From assembly GCF_003418935.1 (NCBI RefSeq), contig NZ_QVMT01000007.1:222204-286203 (forward strand): a DNA stretch of 64,000 nucleotides, in the 5' to 3' direction. Shown in pieces: positions 8,779 to 17,223 of this stretch. The DNA is from Emticicia sp. C21 (GTDB taxonomy: Bacteria; Bacteroidota; Bacteroidia; Cytophagales; Spirosomataceae). Position 1 is the stretch's first letter. Every line of letters begins with the position of its first letter. Both the position numbers and the translations under genes were made by a program. Under the pieces are notes generated by a model, which was not told the origin of the DNA, did no database searches, and worked only from the letters and a program-made list of their open reading frames with translations.

Positions 8779-11700
8779 TTGAAGAAAACACTACCATTTC
8801 TCACCCTGTTTCTTCTTTCTTTACAGCTTAGTCTGCCTGTAAAGGGACAATATACCTTTACCCGTTACACCCCAGCCTCCGGGCTTCTTACCTACCAAAC
8901 TAATACAGTTGTACAGGATAGTGAAGGATTTATCTGGATAGGCTCAACCAATGGCCTCCAACGTTTTGATGGTAAGGAGTATAAGTCTTTTCAAATGGCC
9001 AATAGCCAATTGCCCTCCAACCCCGTCTGGCAATTGCTGATTGATAAAAAAAATAATCTCTGGATACTTTTAGCAAGTGGAAGAGTCGGAATCTTCGATA
9101 CGAAGAAATTTACTTTTAATGAAGTGAAAACGCATTTTCATAAAGGTGTTTCTCCAAACACTTATATAAAACGCTTAATAACTGACCAGGCCGGTAATAT
9201 GTTTTATCTGATGGGAGGTAGTGAGGTAACTACCTATAACCCACAAGCCAATGAATTTTCTTACCTCCACAATTTCGTGCCTTTTAAGGTTAAATGGGGA
9301 ATAGTAGATTTTGTTCATCAGCCACATACCAACAAGTACTGGGTAAGCCTGAGCAATGGTGGGCTGGCGGTTTATAACCTGAAAACAAAGCGTTGGAATG
9401 AACCAGAGCATAACCCTGATCACGAGATTTTAATCGACCAACTGAATCAGAAAGAAGTCTATGACCGATTGTTCTTTGACAGCAAAAAGCGCTTCTGGTA
9501 TACGCAAACTGGTGCATCTCCCATTATTGGTTGTTATGATATAAAGCGTCGGCAACCTATTCTTACCCACTATTCATTTAATGATGTTTTAAAAGGCAAC
9601 TACGATATTTTTGGTTTTAACGAACAATCCAACGGTACTATCTGGGTAAGAGGACAACTTGTGTTAGCAGCATTTCAGGAAGATACGCATCAATTTGGCA
9701 TGATTCCGAATGGATTTACGAGCGAAAAAAGCATTGCCTATGAACGAGTACGTACTATTTACGAAGACCGTGAAAACAACCTCTGGGTAACCACCAATAA
9801 TAATGGTGTTTTCCGGTTTAATCCCTCGCAGGAGTTTTTTACTAATGTGCCTCATCTGAATCGGCAGTCGGGGCTTCGTGGTACAGGGAGGGTACACGCT
9901 TTTATGCCTACGAGAGAACAAACCTTGCTTGTAGGAACATGGGGTGACGGGCTCTTTGAATATGATAAAAATCTGAAACCCATACCATTAAGCATAAAGG
10001 GATTACCAGAGCATGGCAATTTTAACGTGTGGTCGATGCGTGCGTCATCTGATAGCAATACAATCTGGATAGGCACAGATGGAGGAATGTACGCCCTGAA
10101 TCAGCGATCAAAATCCTGCAAATGGATTCACTGGGATGAACTGGCAAACGAACCCATCAGGCATATTACAGAAGATAAAAATGGGGAACTATGGATTGGT
10201 ACTGCCGGCAAAGGTATTTTTAAGGTATCACCTCGTAATAACTTTAAAATCTGCGCTTTTGATGCTATCCCCCAATTTTCTATTAATAAATTGTTACCCG
10301 ACTCCAGAGGGAATATTTGGGTAGCTACCCCCGAAAACGGTGCTTATGTGTTTAATCCGACTTCTGGTAAGATAGTACGCCGGCTTACTTTTGAAAATAA
10401 ATTACTCCCCGAAAGAGGAGTAGCAGGTTTCTTACAATGCAACGACTCACTCATGGTTATTCTTACAGCCACCCGTGTTGTATGTCATAATATGATGCTG
10501 AACAGGTCTCGTACTATTGGAACACCTGGCAGAATCTCCGGCTTTAATGCAGACATAGAAAAAGATAAAAACGGATACCTTTGGATAACCAGTACCAATG
10601 GTTTATATAAACTAAACATACCTAAAGTTATTTTCAGCTCTTTTAATCGGACAGATGGGCTCGAAAATGAGAATTTCACTCAGTCAGCTTCTTACCATTT
10701 ACCTGACGGGAGACTTCTCTTTGGCACAGTCAATCAGTTTGTGGTGTTTAATCCTGCACGTATACATTATAACATTACGCCGCCTGAAGTCAAGATTACA
10801 GACTTTAAAGTCCTGAATAAATCGTTGCCTCTCGATTCTCTGCTTCAACTCAAAGAAATTGAACTGGAACATAACCAAAACTCCATACTCATCCGGTTTT
10901 CAACTTTATTATACAATAGTGCCTATATTATTAAATATAAACTGGAAGAAATTGACGATGATTGGCGAATAGCAGAGCATGAGGCTATTTATAATTACTT
11001 GCCACCCGGTCGGTATCATTTTATACTCAAAACTGTAGATGAAGAGGGCAATGAATCTAAGCAAACTACAAAATTGACTATTAAAATAAACCCGCCTTTT
11101 TACCAGACCTGGTGGTTTTATATTAGCATACTTGTTTTAACTGCTGCTATCATTTTCTGGCTGGATAGTGAACGCATGAAGCGCAAGGATGCACTTGTAA
11201 AGATGCGTAACACAATAGCCGATAGTCTGCATCAGGACGTCAGCACGGTACTGAACAATATCAATGTATTAAGCGAAATAGCCCGTATAAAAACTGATAC
11301 AGACCCCTTAAAGTCGAAAGAATTTATAGATCAGATTCATGATAAAAGCGGCAGCATGATTGTGGCAATGGATGATATGTTGTGGAGCATCAATCCGGCC
11401 AATGATAGTATGGAGAAAGTAGTAGAGCGCCTGCAAGAGTTTATAGAAGGGCTTAATCTGGAGAATGACACAAAGATTTTGCTCGAGGTCGAAGAAAAAG
11501 TAAAGTCCTTACAACTGGATATGCGTGTGAGACATCAATTGCTGATATTGTTTAAAGAGAGTATTCAGCACCTGATTTACACGGAGGCGGAAATCTATAA
11601 AATCAGATTAAAAGTAGTGCTCTCTGTTCTGGATTTTTCTATTGATTTTTTTAGTAGCAACTTAAATCGACAATCTGTTAAGTACGTTTTTGAAAGCAAA

Positions 11701-11793
11701 GAAATTATACAGATGCTAGATAACCTGAAAGCTTATCTGGACATCCAACATCAGGAAAAACATTCGGTAGTTCAGGTAAAGATAGCATTGTAA
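8779..11793 (+). CDS. Membrane sensor: two-component regulator propeller, Y_Y_Y domain and degenerate histidine kinase
   Basis: 1004 aa. A signal peptide is followed by propeller repeats of the Reg_prop type (DSEGFIWIGSTNGLQRFDG, NLWVTTNNNGVFRFNP, ELWIGTAGKGIFKVSP), a Y_Y_Y domain (~690-775) and one transmembrane helix at ~777-796. A DHp-like helix has H818 in IADSLHQDV, where active relatives have DLHDD/E. The ATP-binding half is degenerate: the N-box position reads FKESIQHLIY with no Asn, and no DxGxG or GxGLxN motif follows. The start is TTG at 8779, since an in-frame TGA sits at 8743-8745 and no ATG is available. The LytS kinases and LytTR regulator directly downstream are likely partners. 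It may sense a ligand but not make ATP-dependent phosphate transfer. Confidence 0.8.
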   Translation: MKKTLPFLTLFLLSLQLSLPVKGQYTFTRYTPASGLLTYQTNTVVQDSEGFIWIGSTNGLQRFDGKEYKSFQMANSQLPSNPVWQLLIDKKNNLWILLASGRVGIFDTKKFTFNEVKTHFHKGVSPNTYIKRLITDQAGNMFYLMGGSEVTTYNPQANEFSYLHNFVPFKVKWGIVDFVHQPHTNKYWVSLSNGGLAVYNLKTKRWNEPEHNPDHEILIDQLNQKEVYDRLFFDSKKRFWYTQTGASPIIGCYDIKRRQPILTHYSFNDVLKGNYDIFGFNEQSNGTIWVRGQLVLAAFQEDTHQFGMIPNGFTSEKSIAYERVRTIYEDRENNLWVTTNNNGVFRFNPSQEFFTNVPHLNRQSGLRGTGRVHAFMPTREQTLLVGTWGDGLFEYDKNLKPIPLSIKGLPEHGNFNVWSMRASSDSNTIWIGTDGGMYALNQRSKSCKWIHWDELANEPIRHITEDKNGELWIGTAGKGIFKVSPRNNFKICAFDAIPQFSINKLLPDSRGNIWVATPENGAYVFNPTSGKIVRRLTFENKLLPERGVAGFLQCNDSLMVILTATRVVCHNMMLNRSRTIGTPGRISGFNADIEKDKNGYLWITSTNGLYKLNIPKVIFSSFNRTDGLENENFTQSASYHLPDGRLLFGTVNQFVVFNPARIHYNITPPEVKITDFKVLNKSLPLDSLLQLKEIELEHNQNSILIRFSTLLYNSAYIIKYKLEEIDDDWRIAEHEAIYNYLPPGRYHFILKTVDEEGNESKQTTKLTIKINPPFYQTWWFYISILVLTAAIIFWLDSERMKRKDALVKMRNTIADSLHQDVSTVLNNINVLSEIARIKTDTDPLKSKEFIDQIHDKSGSMIVAMDDMLWSINPANDSMEKVVERLQEFIEGLNLENDTKILLEVEEKVKSLQLDMRVRHQLLILFKESIQHLIYTEAEIYKIRLKVVLSVLDFSIDFFSSNLNRQSVKYVFESKEIIQMLDNLKAYLDIQHQEKHSVVQVKIAL

Positions 11794-11867
11794 CATTTCA
11801 ATCCTGACTTTTCCCGATTCAACCGAAGCGTGTGGTTAAATACTAAAAATTTGGGGAATTTTATACA

Positions 11868-12938
11868 ATGAAAGTCAAACTACCTGCATATAATGGCAAG
11901 GATAATCTGGTGATGGCGATAATCACACCAGTATTTGCATTTATATTCAATTATTACAATTTCCCTAAACAGTACTTTGCCAGTATCTCTAATTTTCTGA
12001 TACTAAGTATCACCACATTGATAGCGTTCGGCGCCTATTTCATTTTTTGTGGAGCTATAGCAGTGCAGGTCAAAAAGCGGTTCCCGGATGAGAAGCATAT
12101 TTCCACACGTCTTTCACTAAGCATTACTTGTTTTCTTTTATTGACTTTTCTGTTTCTTTTCCTGTACTTAAATAAACTGGAAGATTGGTTCAGTTTTCTC
12201 AATTATCACTTTGTGGAGACCGATCTGGCCTGGAATTACGTATCATTGGCACTCCTCAATATTTTTATCACTTTTCTGATGGAAGGTATTGTGCAGTATA
12301 ATGAGTGGAAAAAGAGTAAAGAAGAAACCGAGAAACTCAGTATAGCTTATAAAAAAAGCCAGTTGAATGGACTGAAAAGTCAGGTAAATCCGCACTTTTT
12401 ATTCAATAGCCTAAATTCATTATCAAGCTTGATTCAGGAAGATGAGGACGAAGCCGAGAAGTTTCTGAATGAGATGACAAAGGTTTATCGCTATATGCTC
12501 AGAAACGACGAAGACCCGATGGTTACACTCGAGACAGAACTAAAATTTATTAGGTCTTATATTCATATTCTGAAAGCCAGGTATGGCGACAGTCTGCAAG
12601 TGAAAGTTGACATTGCTGATGATATAAAAGCAAACCTGATAGCCCCGCTAACTTTACAAGTATTAATCGAGAATGCTTTTTCGCAAAATATCATGAGTAA
12701 AGCTAATCCTCTGAAAATAGATATTCATTCAGAAAGTGCAGAGATTTTATTGTTCAGAAACACAGTTAATCCGAAGTCCATTACCGAAGTTATAGATTTT
12801 GAATCGGGGCTGGATCATCTGGTAAAAAAATATCAATTGTTAGGAAAAAATATACTAGTAGACGAGCATAATACTTCCTGCCGGACTATCACAATACCAT
12901 TAATATTGAAAGAGAAGGAGGCGCCTGATGAACTTTAG
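11868..12938 (+). CDS. LytS-type sensor histidine kinase (His_kinase family), G-box altered
   Basis: 356 aa. Four hydrophobic helices in the first ~145 residues are followed by the His_kinase domain: LKSQVNPHFLFNSLNSL with the phospho-acceptor H176, KVYRYMLRN, and the N-box TLQVLIENAF. The later glycine box is weakened (FESGLDHLVKKYQLLG instead of GxGLxNI), so ATP binding may be reduced. Its last codons overlap the start of the next kinase by 11 bp, which indicates translational coupling and probably a heterodimer or paired receptor. The ATG at 11868 is preceded by an AT-rich gap of 74 bp after the propeller sensor gene. Confidence 0.85.
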   Translation: MKVKLPAYNGKDNLVMAIITPVFAFIFNYYNFPKQYFASISNFLILSITTLIAFGAYFIFCGAIAVQVKKRFPDEKHISTRLSLSITCFLLLTFLFLFLYLNKLEDWFSFLNYHFVETDLAWNYVSLALLNIFITFLMEGIVQYNEWKKSKEETEKLSIAYKKSQLNGLKSQVNPHFLFNSLNSLSSLIQEDEDEAEKFLNEMTKVYRYMLRNDEDPMVTLETELKFIRSYIHILKARYGDSLQVKVDIADDIKANLIAPLTLQVLIENAFSQNIMSKANPLKIDIHSESAEILLFRNTVNPKSITEVIDFESGLDHLVKKYQLLGKNILVDEHNTSCRTITIPLILKEKEAPDEL

Positions 12939-13980
12939 ATCAATACCCAAGCTTGAACTATTCAGCTTTTTGTTTTCAATGCCATTCATCGTTGTTGTGG
13001 CACACCTGTTTATGTTCGAGATTTCCATCTGGTATGACTCCCGCCTGTGGCTATACTCTTTTCCTATGGTTTTCGTTTTAGGTTTTGTAGTCTGGCTGAT
13101 ACGATTACGTTACAATCAGTATCTGGAGAGAATTTACCCGCAGGTACAACAAAGTTCTGAAAGAATTTTAAGAAAATTTATCTCTTTAATACTTATCTGT
13201 TTAATAGGTATTCTTATCCCAATAAAAGTCTACGGTTACTTTCATCTTTTTGATTATCAGTACCAAAATGCTCACTTCTGGAAATGTTTCGCCTTTGTCT
13301 TCTTTATTTATCTCACTTTTGAGACCTTATTTGAGGCCGATTTTATTCTGATAAGACTTAAAGAGACTACTATTGAAAAGGAAACACTTAAACAACTGGC
13401 AATTACTCAGGAGTTTGATACACTCAAAAGCCAAGTTAACCCGCACTTTCTATTCAATTGCTTTAATACACTGTCGTCGCTAATCGCAGTCGACAAACAA
13501 AGAGCTGAGCAATTTCTTGACGAACTAAGCAAAGTATACAGATATTTGTTGAAGAACAATGAAGAAGGCATGAGTACGGTTGAAAACGAAGTCAAATTTA
13601 TCCATTCGTACTTCAAGCTATTGCAGACCCGTCATGGTGATGCCGTAAAAATGAATCTTCAGATAGATAAGCAATATTACGGCTACTTTATCCCGTCTCT
13701 CACCTTACAACTTCTGGTCGAAAACGTCGTAAAACATAATTCTCTGTCTAAAAATAAACCACTGGTAATTGACATATTCTCTACCAGAGGTAAACAATTA
13801 GTTGTCAATAATAATCTTCAACACCGAACTATCAAGGTTTCCAGTAATGGTGTGGGGCTTGAAAATATCAGAAATAAGTACAATCTTTTAAATCAACCAG
13901 GTTTTCAGATTCTATCTGATAATAAAAATTTTACCGTGGTTTTACCCCTGATATGGAAGCCAAATACAATTCATTCATAA
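12928..13980 (+). CDS. LytS-type sensor histidine kinase
   Basis: 350 aa, paralogous to the preceding gene and overlapping it by 11 bp. Four transmembrane helices occupy ~10-140, then a coiled linker and the kinase domain: LKSQVNPHFLFNCFNTL with H173, YRYLLKNN, N-box TLQLLVENVVKHNSL, and an intact glycine box SNGVGLENIRNKYNLL. All catalytic parts are present, so this is the likelier active kinase of the pair. It should phosphorylate the LytTR regulator encoded 117 bp downstream, which is the usual LytS-LytR pairing. Confidence 0.9.
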   Translation: MNFRSIPKLELFSFLFSMPFIVVVAHLFMFEISIWYDSRLWLYSFPMVFVLGFVVWLIRLRYNQYLERIYPQVQQSSERILRKFISLILICLIGILIPIKVYGYFHLFDYQYQNAHFWKCFAFVFFIYLTFETLFEADFILIRLKETTIEKETLKQLAITQEFDTLKSQVNPHFLFNCFNTLSSLIAVDKQRAEQFLDELSKVYRYLLKNNEEGMSTVENEVKFIHSYFKLLQTRHGDAVKMNLQIDKQYYGYFIPSLTLQLLVENVVKHNSLSKNKPLVIDIFSTRGKQLVVNNNLQHRTIKVSSNGVGLENIRNKYNLLNQPGFQILSDNKNFTVVLPLIWKPNTIHS

Positions 13981-14049
13981 AAAACCGCAATTCATCCACT
14001 ATTAAGCCAATTGTGCTTAAACCTGTATGATGACACATAAGCGGTTTTT
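13980..14049 (+). terminator. Nested hairpin between kinase and regulator genes
   Basis: AAAAACCGC (13980-13988) pairs with GCGGTTTTT (14041-14049) across a 52-nt loop that itself contains TTAAGC (14002-14007) and GCTTAA (14015-14020). The second arm runs into T and A residues. It may end the kinase transcript or act as an attenuator before the regulator gene. Confidence 0.5.
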
Positions 14050-14096
14050 AAATTAGTACAAAAATACTCAGTATAACTCTTTCTATACATTGGTTT

Positions 14097-14864
14097 ATGA
14101 AAATTTTAATTATTGAAGATGAAGATCTGGCAGTGAAAAAACTCCAGAAAACACTTGCAACTGTAGACGGTTCTGCCAATGTAGTAGGAGTGGCAGATAG
14201 TATCAAAAGCAGCGTAGAATGGCTCTCTACCAATCCTACGCCCGATTTAATTCTGATGGATATTGAATTGGCTGATGGACAAAGTTTCGAGATATTTAAC
14301 CTTATCGACATTAAATGTCCGGTTATTTTTACTACTTCTTATGATGAATACGCCCTTAAAGCATTCAAGGTAAATAGTGTAGATTATCTGTTGAAACCCA
14401 TACAGAATGATGAGTTACAAGCTGCTCTGGAGAAATTCAAAAAGCTATCCACTACTTATAAACCAGCAGATAATTCACTAGAAAAAATTGTAAAAGAGCT
14501 TCAACAAAAATTGCAGCCCAAAGAATACCGTAAGCGATTCCTGGTAAAATATAGCGCCAAACTGGTGAGTATTGAAGTAAAAGACATCTGTTATTTCTAT
14601 AGTGATGGGCGCCTTAATTTCTTTAAAACACCTGACAACAAAAGATACGCAGTAGACTATACGATGGATGAACTGGAAGATATGCTTGAACCTGAACAGT
14701 TCTTCCGTATCAGCCGTTCATTTTATGTATCTGTTGGATGTATTACCAAAATTGAAGACTATTTTGGTAATCGATTAGTTTTAACTTTGAATCCGGCAGT
14801 TGATAAAGAATCCATCGTTAGCCGTGAAAAAGTAACTGATTTTAAAAAATGGATGGGCAAGTAA
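14097..14864 (+). CDS. LytTR-family response regulator
   Basis: 255 aa. The receiver domain (1-~115) has the acidic pocket E7-D8, phospho-acceptor D55 (LILMDIEL), the Thr switch (FTTSYDEYA) and K100 (DYLLKP). After a linker, the LytTR DNA-binding domain spans ~140-255 (KRFLVKYSAKLVSIEVKDI, FFRISRSFYVSV). It should bind direct repeats upstream of target genes as a dimer. It lies downstream of two LytS kinases, forming the classic pair. A terminator hairpin follows at 14959. Confidence 0.95.
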   Translation: MKILIIEDEDLAVKKLQKTLATVDGSANVVGVADSIKSSVEWLSTNPTPDLILMDIELADGQSFEIFNLIDIKCPVIFTTSYDEYALKAFKVNSVDYLLKPIQNDELQAALEKFKKLSTTYKPADNSLEKIVKELQQKLQPKEYRKRFLVKYSAKLVSIEVKDICYFYSDGRLNFFKTPDNKRYAVDYTMDELEDMLEPEQFFRISRSFYVSVGCITKIEDYFGNRLVLTLNPAVDKESIVSREKVTDFKKWMGK

Positions 14865-14958
14865 ATTTCTACCTGTTTGGTGAAATAGATTAAGTTCTAA
14901 AATATATTATCAGCGAGACATTACTTTAAAAAATTTCTAACCTTTACTATTGATATAT

Positions 14959-14994
14959 TATCCCTACTGGTGTGCCCGGTAGGGATATTTCATT
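14959..14994 (+). terminator. Intrinsic terminator after LytTR regulator
   Basis: TATCCCTACTGG (14959-14970) pairs with CCGGTAGGGATA (14976-14987) with one mismatch, followed by TTTCATTTT. Confidence 0.75.
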
Positions 14995-15063
14995 TTAAAT
15001 GCTTGTCATTTGAAATTATTGTAATCCGAACCATCTTATTCATATCCTAGAATATAGCCTATA

Positions 15064-15097
15064 AAAAAAGGTCGGAACCAGAAGTCTCGACCTTTTT
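15064..15097. terminator. Bidirectional terminator before the cytochrome c gene's 3' end
   Basis: AAAAAGGTCG and CGACCTTTTT form a 10-bp stem around a 13-nt loop. On the minus strand the stem is followed by a long T run, so it ends the cytochrome c operon. Confidence 0.8.
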
Positions 15098-15156
15098 GAT
15101 TTTCACTTTATTTTCTAAATACTCTAACTATATAAAACAACACTATAATTCAATTT

Positions 15157-16086
15157 TTATCCCTCTTTTGGCATCTTGGCAGGCTTCACAGTTTGCAAAT
15201 ATCTGTAGATAGCCTTTAATTGAGTATCATTCATTCTTTTGAATGAGTTCCAGGGCATTTCGCTTTGCGGAATAACCTTGCCACCTTTCAAGCGTGCAAT
15301 AAAAGCCTCTTCACTCCATCCATAAATCCGGCTCGAACTGTCAGTCGTAATATTTGGTGTAATAAGTCCTCCTATATTATTGCCACCGGCAAATAATTCA
15401 CCTGTATAGCCGCCAGCGAGGCCTCTGCGTGTATGACAACCCACGCAGTTAGCCACATTGTGTGCGAGATAGCGTCCATATTCTGCAGTAGAATCTATCT
15501 TCACCGATTTCTGGATTTTTTCATCAGGCCCGACAGGTTCTACCAGAAATGCTTTTACTATTCTACCCATAGGCTCGAACTCGTTTTCTTTTCTTGGTTT
15601 ATTGACAGGTTTTAGCGAACGCACATAAGAAACGAGTGCTGTTAAATCTTCATCTGATACATTATGAAAAGGCATGAAGTCAAACATTGCTGTTCCATCA
15701 GCACGGACACCGTAACGTAGTGCACGGGCTATCTCTCCATCAGTACGCTTCCCAATACCATGTATTGAATCAGGCGTAATATTAGGCGTATATATAGTAG
15801 CAACCGGAGGTATTTTAAAGGCATATCCTCCACTTAACGGTACTTCCTGGCCTAGTGCTATTAATGAATCTGCATTTTCAGTACTATGGCAAGAAGCACA
15901 GTGGGCTGGTCCCAAGGCTAAATTACGTCCATGTGCTATGATAGCGCTATCTTTACTGGCTGTGATATTTGGATAAGGTGCTTCATAAGTAAGATTCTGG
16001 CGTAATGATACTACCACTGCAAATACTGCAACCAAGCTCACTAGAGAAATACCTACCCATTTTAAGATTTTAAGAAATGTTTTCAT
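15157..16086 (-). CDS. Membrane-anchored diheme cytochrome c
   Basis: 309 aa. One N-terminal transmembrane anchor (~9-27) leads to two cytochrome c domains in the periplasm. Heme motifs are CASCH (C63, C66, H67) and CVGCH (C214, C217, H218). Candidate distal Met ligands lie in FDFMPF and SEMPW. This layout is like the diheme electron-transfer subunits that accept electrons from periplasmic dehydrogenases. No dehydrogenase is adjacent, though a PQQ-type sugar dehydrogenase lies about 6 kb away at 21897. The lipoprotein gene 20 bp upstream is in the same operon. Confidence 0.9.
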   Translation of the reverse strand: MKTFLKILKWVGISLVSLVAVFAVVVSLRQNLTYEAPYPNITASKDSAIIAHGRNLALGPAHCASCHSTENADSLIALGQEVPLSGGYAFKIPPVATIYTPNITPDSIHGIGKRTDGEIARALRYGVRADGTAMFDFMPFHNVSDEDLTALVSYVRSLKPVNKPRKENEFEPMGRIVKAFLVEPVGPDEKIQKSVKIDSTAEYGRYLAHNVANCVGCHTRRGLAGGYTGELFAGGNNIGGLITPNITTDSSSRIYGWSEEAFIARLKGGKVIPQSEMPWNSFKRMNDTQLKAIYRYLQTVKPAKMPKEG

Positions 16087-16106
16087 GATTAACTGGATAT
16101 TTTAAA

Positions 16107-16649
16107 TTAAAATTTCTTTTGAAATGGCAATGAACTATTGGTACCGTCGATGGTAAGATTAATGACTCTTGTACCGTTTGCTTCTGTATCTAAAGTATAG
16201 TGATACGTATTATCTTTAGTCATTTCATTTTCGCCCAACTCACGGTCTTCAACTATTTTTCCATTAACCGTGCGACGATATTTAGAAGAGTAGGCGTGTG
16301 TAGTAATAGTCTTGGCAGAGGCATTTACTTCTACCGTCCCTTTAGTAACCGATTGTTGATAGGTTTGGCCTGTGGTATTGGTAGTACCAGAGGTAAAGTA
16401 TTGTTCATAAGTGCCATTATCATTAAACTTAAAGGCAATAGCCAGTTGTAAGGCATTACCTGCATAAGATGCAGGATCTTGGCTCCAGTATTCGGTCATA
16501 GAAAACTGCCCGAACATCCAGCTACCTTGTATGCTCATAGGCACTTCCGTCCTGGGGCCTCTTCCATATTCAGCCTTGATATTGTCTACCTCACAGCTCA
16601 TCAGCAATGAGGAAAACAATACGGTGATTGTTACAAATAACTTTTTCAT
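16107..16649 (-). CDS. Lipoprotein, lipocalin-like, cotranscribed with cytochrome c
   Basis: 180 aa from ATG 16649; a longer reading from 16676 adds residues before a clean lipoprotein signal (MKKLFVTITVLFSSLLMSC, Cys19). The mature protein has the strand pattern of small lipocalin-like Bacteroidota lipoproteins (GSWMFGQFSMTEYW, LAIAFKFNDNGTYEQYF, TYHYTLDTEANGTRVINLTI). It is placed 20 bp before the diheme cytochrome gene, so they share a transcript. Function is unknown; a heme- or electron-transfer accessory role is only a guess from context. Confidence 0.7.
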   Translation of the reverse strand: MKKLFVTITVLFSSLLMSCEVDNIKAEYGRGPRTEVPMSIQGSWMFGQFSMTEYWSQDPASYAGNALQLAIAFKFNDNGTYEQYFTSGTTNTTGQTYQQSVTKGTVEVNASAKTITTHAYSSKYRRTVNGKIVEDRELGENEMTKDNTYHYTLDTEANGTRVINLTIDGTNSSLPFQKKF

Positions 16650-16673
16650 AAATTCGTTTTTTAGTTTCTTCGA

Positions 16674-16681
16674 CAAAACTA
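16674..16681 (-). promoter_or_regulatory. -7 box of the lipoprotein/cytochrome c operon
   Basis: The minus strand reads TAGTTTTG, matching TAnnTTTG, 25 bp before the ATG at 16649. It supports that start over the longer one. No good -33 TTG is seen. Confidence 0.45.
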
Positions 16682-17223
16682 TTATGGCTCATTGATAGAA
16701 GAAATGATAAATAGGATGAGTTGGGGCAATTAATGAACGAACTGTATTTTTTTGAGAAGAGGGTATTACAAGAAAAAAGAGCCTGATTAACTATAGCTAA
16801 AGATGTTAGATTCAGGAAGAAATTTGGCTTTGTAAATATATCCAGATGGGGTTTTGAAATTTTCGTACTTACCTGCCCGCAATAAAAAGCATTTATAATA
16901 TTTTTCTTTGAAATGCTACCATAGAACAAATACCAGTTTGCTCTCTTTTCAATTGTTAAATGAATTGTATGTAGAAAAATCTCCTCTTTATTTTCTTTTT
17001 TCTAAGAGCAATTTTATTGTACTCGCCATAAATTTTGTAGTTTTGTTCTACGCAACATCAACAGTTATCAAAGACCAATAAAACGGTTCAATATAATTAC
17101 AACCACTCGTATATCTTTCAAATTTACTGTATACGTATTTATCTGAATATCAATACAATAGCTACATATAATTTCATTTAAGACCAGAAAACTTAGTACT
17201 TTGAACTAATAAACGCGCCTATT
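16682..17223. other. Long AT-rich divergent intergenic region
   Basis: About 540 bp between the cytochrome operon and the M4 protease gene. Apart from the promoter at 17017-17045 I see no gene, tRNA or strong hairpin. A minus-strand open frame across 16591-16929 lacks coding character. Confidence 0.4.
17017..17045 (+). promoter_or_regulatory. Bacteroidota promoter of the M4 protease gene
   Basis: TTG at 17017-17019 and TAGTTTTG at 17038-17045 are separated by 18 bp, fitting the TTG/TAnnTTTG consensus. The predicted leader is about 170 nt. Confidence 0.6.

Noticed and set aside
16591..16929. 112-aa minus-strand open frame before the M4 gene
   Set aside because: Overlaps the start of the lipoprotein gene on the same strand in another frame and has no protein-like features.
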